A stretch of 10,973 nt of DNA from Candidatus Brachythrix odensensis (GTDB lineage: Bacteria; Chloroflexota; Anaerolineae; J036; Brachytrichaceae): NCBI GenBank assembly GCA_016714465.1, contig JADKDT010000022.1, positions 1 to 10,973 of the forward strand. Reading direction: 5' to 3'. Positions within the stretch are counted from its first letter, which is position 1; every line of letters begins with the position of its first letter. The notes under the pieces are model-generated. The model searched no databases, had not been told where the DNA came from, and saw nothing but the letters and a program-made list of their open reading frames with translations. Below, piece after piece: positions 7,997 through 10,973 of the stretch. The translations under genes and the position numbers were made by a program.

Positions 7997-8143
7997 AGGT
8001 GGGCCCCACCTTCAAGGTGGGGTCCACCTGATCTCAAGATCAAGAACGGCATGAGTACGAAATAGCCAAATCAACTTAACAGAAGAAGGAAGAAGGGAAG
8101 ACCTTCAACTAGGTGGACCCCACCTTGAAGGTGGGGCCCACCT
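7997..8143. mobile_element. MITE-like element with perfect 33-bp terminal inverted repeats
   Basis: The end segment 7997-8029 is the exact reverse complement of 8111-8143, flanking an 81-nt core (8030-8110) that is clearly richer in A/T than its surroundings and has no coding potential beyond a five-codon frame. Each 33-bp end is itself nearly palindromic (two 16-nt arms, one mismatch). The element is bordered by GAT on both sides (7994-7996 and 8144-8146), which could be a 3-bp target duplication. No transposase is present. CACCTGAT also recurs at 7979, 8025 and 8139, so the neighbouring palindrome at 7967-7983 is related. Confidence 0.6.
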
Positions 8144-8175
8144 GATCGCACCTTACCCACCTGACCAAACCTGAC

Positions 8176-8857
8176 ATGACCTACGACGACATCTTCTTCG
8201 ACTGCGACAGCACCTTGAGCGCCATCGAGGGCATCGACGAGCTGGCCCGGCTGAAGGGCGCGGGCGAGCGCATCGCGGCGCTGACGAACGCGGCAATGAA
8301 CGGCGGGCGGCGCCTGGAGCAGGTCTATGGCGAGCGCCTGCGCCTCATCCAGCCGAATCCGGGCCGACCTCGCCGCGGTCGCCGAGCAGTACCAGCAAGC
8401 GGTCGTGCCGGGCGCGCGCGAGGTCATCGCCGCGCTGCACACTGCCGGCAAGCGGGTTTTCATCATCAGCGGCGGGCTGAGCGACGCGGTCGTGCCGTTC
8501 GGGGTCTGGCTGGGCGTGCCGGCCGAGCGCATCCTGGCGGTCAAGTTGCGCTACGACGCGGAAGGCCGGTATGCCGGCTACGACGAGGCCAGCCCGCTGA
8601 CCACCCAGACCGGCAAGACCGCCGTCATCACCGCCCTGCGCGCGCCCGGGCGGCGGGCGCTGCTGGTCGGCGACGGCTCGAGCGACGCGGCCGCGGCCGG
8701 GGCGGTCGATCTCTTCGTCGGCTATGGCGGGGTTGTCTTCCGCCCGAATGTGGAGGAAAATGCGCCTGTCTATCTGTACGCCAACGACCTGTGGCCCGTC
8801 GTGCAACTCGCCACCGGAGATCTTCTGGCGGACCAGCTACCCAACACGCTCGCCTGA
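8176..8857 (+). CDS. SerB-like HAD phosphatase (phosphoserine phosphatase family), frame-shifted
   Basis: Two frames together encode one 226-residue HAD phosphatase. The first runs from the ATG at 8176 (MTYDDIFFDCDSTLSAIEGIDELARLKG...) to about 8365. The second, one base over, continues RADLAAVAEQYQQAVVPGAREV to the stop at 8857. All four HAD motifs are present: DCDST (nucleophile and acid), the ISGG serine, the Lys in QTGKTAVI, and GDGSSDAAAA. Removing one C from AATCCGGGCC near 8363 restores the frame. The DxDST motif and small cap fit phosphoserine phosphatase, the last step of serine synthesis, but other small phosphomonoesters are possible. As written, the product would run out of frame to 8958 and lack motifs II-IV. 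No ribosome site is visible. The gene is preceded by the repeat cluster. Confidence 0.75.
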
Positions 8858-8865
8858 TTCGCTCA

Positions 8866-8952
8866 GGTTTTCACCACAAAGGCACAAAGACACCAAGATT
8901 CGGATGGATACCTTTTCTACCTTTGTGCCTTTGTGCCTTTGTGGTGAAAACC
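8866..8952. repeat. Inverted-repeat element with 32-nt imperfect arms
   Basis: 8866-8897 pairs with 8921-8952; the outer 24 bases are a perfect complement (GGTTTTCACCACAAAGGCAC...) and the inner eight have two mismatches. TCA borders both ends (8863-8865 and 8953-8955), again a possible 3-bp duplication. CACAAAGGCACAAAG-type repeats are widely dispersed between genes in many environmental bacteria. It occupies almost the whole gap between the phosphatase and the oxidoreductase. Confidence 0.75.
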
Positions 8953-8956
8953 TCAT

Positions 8957-8961
8957 AAGGA
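8957..8961 (+). promoter_or_regulatory. Ribosome binding site AAGGA of the Gfo/Idh/MocA gene
   Basis: AAGGA ends 10 nt before the ATG at 8972 and lies just outside the inverted-repeat element. Confidence 0.45.
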
Positions 8962-8971
8962 CACTGAATTC

Positions 8972-10063
8972 ATGAACGTCGGCATTATCGGCTGCGGCAA
9001 CATCAGCCAGATCTACCTCACCGCCCCCAAGCGCAACCCCGCCCTCGAGATCGTCGCCTGCGCGGACGTCTTCCTCGAGCGAGCCGAAGCCAAGGCCCGC
9101 GAGCACGGCATCCGGGCCCTCACGGTCGAAGGCCTGCTGGCCGATCCCGAGATCGGGCTGGTCATCAACCTGACCATCCCGGCCGCCCACGCGACGGTGG
9201 CGCTGCAGGCGCTCGAGGCCGGCAAGCACGTCTATACCGAGAAGCCCCTGGCGACCACCCGCGAGGATGCCCACAAGATCCTCGACCTGGCGGCGCGGAA
9301 GGGCCTGCGGGTGGGCTGCGCGCCCGACACCTTTCTGGGGGCGGGCCTGCAGACCTGCCGCAAGTTGATCGACGAGGGCGTGATCGGCCACCCGGTGGCG
9401 GCGACGGCCTTCATGCTCGGGCACGGGCCGGAGGGCTGGCACCCCGACCCCGAGTTCTTCTATCAGCCCGGGGCCGGCCCGATGTTCGACATGGGGCCGT
9501 ATTACCTGACGGCCCTGATTCACCTGCTCGGCCCGGTCGACCGGGTGACGGGCTCGGCCCGGATCAGCTTCGCCGAGCGGGTGATCGGCAGCGCGCCCAA
9601 GAAGGGTCAAACGATCAAGGTCAATACCCCGACCCACATCGCCGGGGTGCTGGATTTCGCGGCAGGGCCGGTGGCGACCCTGGTGACGTCGTTTGACGTG
9701 TGGGCGGCCCAGGTCCCGCGGATCGAGATCTACGGCAGCCTGGGGACCTTGAGCGTGCCGGATCCGAACACGTTTGGCGGCCCGGTCAAGCTGCGCCTGG
9801 CCGGCGAGGAGGCCTGGCGCGAGGTGCCGCTGAGTTTCCCGAACCACGAGAACAGCCGCGGGCTGGGGCCGGCCGACATGGTGACGGCGATCGGCTCGGG
9901 CCGGCCGCATCGGGCCAGCGGGGCGCTGGCCTGGCACGTGCTGGATCTGATGCACGCCTTTCACGACGCCTCGCGCGAGGGCCGGCATGTGCTGTTGAGC
10001 AGTCAGTGCGCTCAGCCGGCGGCCCTGCCGCTGGGGCTGGCCGCGGGGGTGCTGGACGACTGA
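8972..10063 (+). CDS. Gfo/Idh/MocA family NAD(P)-dependent oxidoreductase
   Basis: 363 residues, normal family length. The N-terminal Rossmann domain has GIIGCGNIS (4-12) for dinucleotide binding and the YTEKPLA motif (88-94) whose Lys91 contacts cofactor and substrate. The C-terminal alpha/beta domain begins at about 125 and includes the GPMFDMGPYYLTAL segment (169-182). Many relatives have a His four residues after the Asp of this segment (DxGxH). Here the position is Tyr177, a known kind of variation that leaves the substrate uncertain. Probable substrates are sugars, inositols or their derivatives; there are no transporter or sugar genes nearby to narrow this. The frame is intact and the start is supported by AAGGA and by homology from residue 2. 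Confidence 0.92.
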   Translation: MNVGIIGCGNISQIYLTAPKRNPALEIVACADVFLERAEAKAREHGIRALTVEGLLADPEIGLVINLTIPAAHATVALQALEAGKHVYTEKPLATTREDAHKILDLAARKGLRVGCAPDTFLGAGLQTCRKLIDEGVIGHPVAATAFMLGHGPEGWHPDPEFFYQPGAGPMFDMGPYYLTALIHLLGPVDRVTGSARISFAERVIGSAPKKGQTIKVNTPTHIAGVLDFAAGPVATLVTSFDVWAAQVPRIEIYGSLGTLSVPDPNTFGGPVKLRLAGEEAWREVPLSFPNHENSRGLGPADMVTAIGSGRPHRASGALAWHVLDLMHAFHDASREGRHVLLSSQCAQPAALPLGLAAGVLDD

Positions 10064-10092
10064 ATGCAGAATTCAGAAGTCAGAATGCAGAA
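10063..10092. repeat. Short direct repeat AATGCAGAA, two copies
   Basis: AATGCAGAA at 10063-10071 and 10084-10092, separated by TTCAGAAGTCAG. Runs of this CAGAATTCAGAA type are common intergenic filler. The remainder of 10093-10156 shows nothing recognisable. Confidence 0.5.
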
Positions 10093-10156
10093 AACGGGGG
10101 CGAGCAGGCGATCGGTGCGGGGCGGCGATTAGCGCTGCAGCGACGCAGAAAAGGGG

Positions 10157-10185
10157 TTGATCGCGCCTGCGTGGCGTGGTAAAAT
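10157..10185 (+). promoter_or_regulatory. Predicted promoter of tRNA-Asp
   Basis: TTGATC (10157-10162), a 17-bp spacer and TAAAAT (10180-10185), ending 15 nt before the mature tRNA. Spacing and sequence are close to the sigma70 consensus. Confidence 0.65.
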
Positions 10186-10200
10186 CACTGCCGGTTCGTT

Positions 10201-10274
10201 GGAGGCGTGGTGTAGTGGTCTAACATGCTGCCCTGTCAAGGCAGAGATCGCGGGTTCAAATCCCGTCGCTTCCG
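10201..10274 (+). tRNA. tRNA-Asp (anticodon GTC)
   Basis: Full cloverleaf by eye. Acceptor GGAGGCG pairs with CGCTTCC (one G-U), and the D-stem GTGT pairs with ACAT (one G-U). The anticodon stem CTGCC/GGCAG is perfect around the loop CTGTCAA, giving anticodon GTC. The T-arm GCGGG-TTCAAAT-CCCGT follows and the discriminator base is G, as expected for tRNA-Asp. CCA is not encoded (TTT follows), so it must be added by the CCA enzyme. Confidence 0.95.
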
Positions 10275-10286
10275 TTTTAGAAAACG
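10273..10286. other. Possible attachment-site core at the tRNA/recombinase junction
   Basis: CGTTTTAGAAAACG, two 6-nt complementary arms around AG, spans the last bases of the tRNA and the stop codon of the recombinase remnant. Integrase genes often abut their attachment site in a tRNA 3' end. The second copy that would prove this is not in the window. Confidence 0.25.
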
Positions 10287-10973
10287 CTCCTGAGAAGGGC
10301 GGCGTGCTCTTTTCGGTTTGAAGGCCACGATGCGGCGGGTATCGGTATCGATCCGGAACGCATCAAACAGCTCGCGCAAGATCTCCTGGCGTTCGTCGGC
10401 TGTGGCCTTTGTCCCACACCGACGCCATGCTGCTCAGGCCTGGATCGCAGCGCCAACATCGACCTGTTTTGACGGCTTTTTGATCGCCGCGAGCTCCGGC
10501 CTTGATCAGGGCCGTTTCGCGGTCATATTCGGCGTCGCTGACATTGCCCGCCTTGTAGATGTGGTTCCATCGGTGCAGTTCGTTCGTGAGCCGCGCGATG
10601 ACGATCAGTGTCTGAAGTCTCAATACCGGACCCCAGAACTGCCACGACCTGCGCGCGAAGCGACTCGGGAATGCTCACCTGGGCGACGATCTGGTCGAGA
10701 TCGGCCAGCAGCGCCGTCTCGGGCAATGTGGGATGCGCGGCACCGCATTCCAAGCCGGTTTCCCGCGCCGTGCAGCGATAGCCGGACGAGGTATCCGATG
10801 CGCCAAAGCGCATGGCCCGCAGTGGGCGGCCACAGCCGGCGCAGCCGGGCCAGGCGCGAGAACAGATACACCCGCGCGGAGGATGCCCGTCGGCCAGAGA
10901 ACCGCTTGCCCCGCTCCGTTCGGGCATGCTCACATCGTTCGAACAAGTCCTTTCGACGATTCCGACGTGAACA
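10277..10973 (-). pseudogene. Large serine recombinase, C-terminal half, broken by about six frame breaks; 5' part outside window
   Basis: Reading leftwards from 10973, successive frames give one recognisable protein. A linker runs SRRNRRKDLFERCEHA to YLFSRLAR. A zinc ribbon follows (CAGCGRPLRAM...YRCTARETGLECG), then LLADLDQIVAQVSIPESLRAQVV and a coiled-coil part (LTNELHRWNHIYKAGNVSDAEYDRE). The end is SSMASVWDK, ADERQEILRELFDAFRIDTDTRR and KEHAALLRSVF, with the stop at 10279-10277. This is the order of the recombinase zinc-ribbon and coiled-coil region of large serine integrases. Frame breaks fall near 10846, 10625, 10500, 10440, 10406 and 10315, mostly one-base changes in short runs. No nonsense substitution is seen once frames are joined. 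The catalytic domain would be to the right of the window. The gene ends 3 nt after tRNA-Asp, antisense to it, as expected at the edge of an integrated element. Confidence 0.75.

Noticed and set aside
7967..8143. CRISPR-like array from repeated AGGTGGGCCCCACCT units
   Set aside because: Units are palindromic, in alternating orientation and irregularly spaced, without spacers of constant length and without cas genes.
8837..9988. Minus-strand open frame of about 380 codons opposite the Gfo/Idh/MocA gene
   Set aside because: Composition of a shadow frame, and it crosses the inverted-repeat element; no domain signature.
10275..10300. Intrinsic terminator directly after tRNA-Asp
   Set aside because: CGTTTTAGAAAACG has only a 6-bp AT-rich stem with a 2-nt centre and is not followed by a T-run.

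Overview
This is a GC-rich bacterial window with high GC at third codon positions. It holds eight protein genes or gene remnants and one tRNA gene, separated by palindromic repeats. The mixture fits an environmental Chloroflexota-type genome: a YprB-like RNase H fold nuclease with a helical repeat tail, a secreted protein carrying an 'EVTQAVQ...GKRTFVR' module, a lone HypF, many intergenic inverted repeats, and a tRNA gene without encoded CCA. This placement rests on overall resemblance only, at roughly 50% confidence.

Layout, left to right. Positions 1-1202 (minus) hold the N-terminal 400 residues of a secreted protein whose C-terminus lies outside the window. It diverges from an ECHDC3-type enoyl-CoA hydratase/isomerase-family gene (1440-2222, plus) that lacks both crotonase catalytic glutamates. 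Positions 2223-2688 contain no convincing gene but are dense with repeats. hypF follows (2689-4970, plus), broken into two overlapping reading frames inside its Kae1-like domain. A nested palindrome separates it from a convergent polyphosphate kinase 2 gene (5039-6166, minus) with an unusual lysine-rich N-terminal tail. Then come a DUF423 membrane protein (6352-6738), a YprB-like exonuclease gene that overlaps its stop (6735-7984, frame break near 6810), and a repeat cluster (7967-8143) containing a MITE-like unit with perfect 33-bp inverted ends. These are followed by a SerB-like HAD phosphatase (8176-8857, frame break near 8365), another inverted-repeat element (8866-8952), a Gfo/Idh/MocA oxidoreductase (8972-10063), and tRNA-Asp(GTC) (10201-10274). 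The remains of a large serine recombinase run antisense to the tRNA, with the recombinase stop codon 3 nt past the tRNA end.

Functionally these are mostly unrelated housekeeping or accessory genes, not one pathway. HypF makes the cyanide ligands of NiFe hydrogenases, but no other hyp or hydrogenase gene is visible. The recombinase beside the tRNA suggests the edge of an integrated element beginning at the right side.

The most striking property is the number of apparent single-base frame breaks: one each in hypF, the yprB-like gene and the serB-like gene, and about six in 700 bp of the recombinase. The re-joined frames contain no nonsense substitutions. This looks more like indel errors, or very recent indels, than old decay. 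I found no convincing new multi-gene system. The best candidates for novelty are the palindromic repeat family and the MITE-like element.
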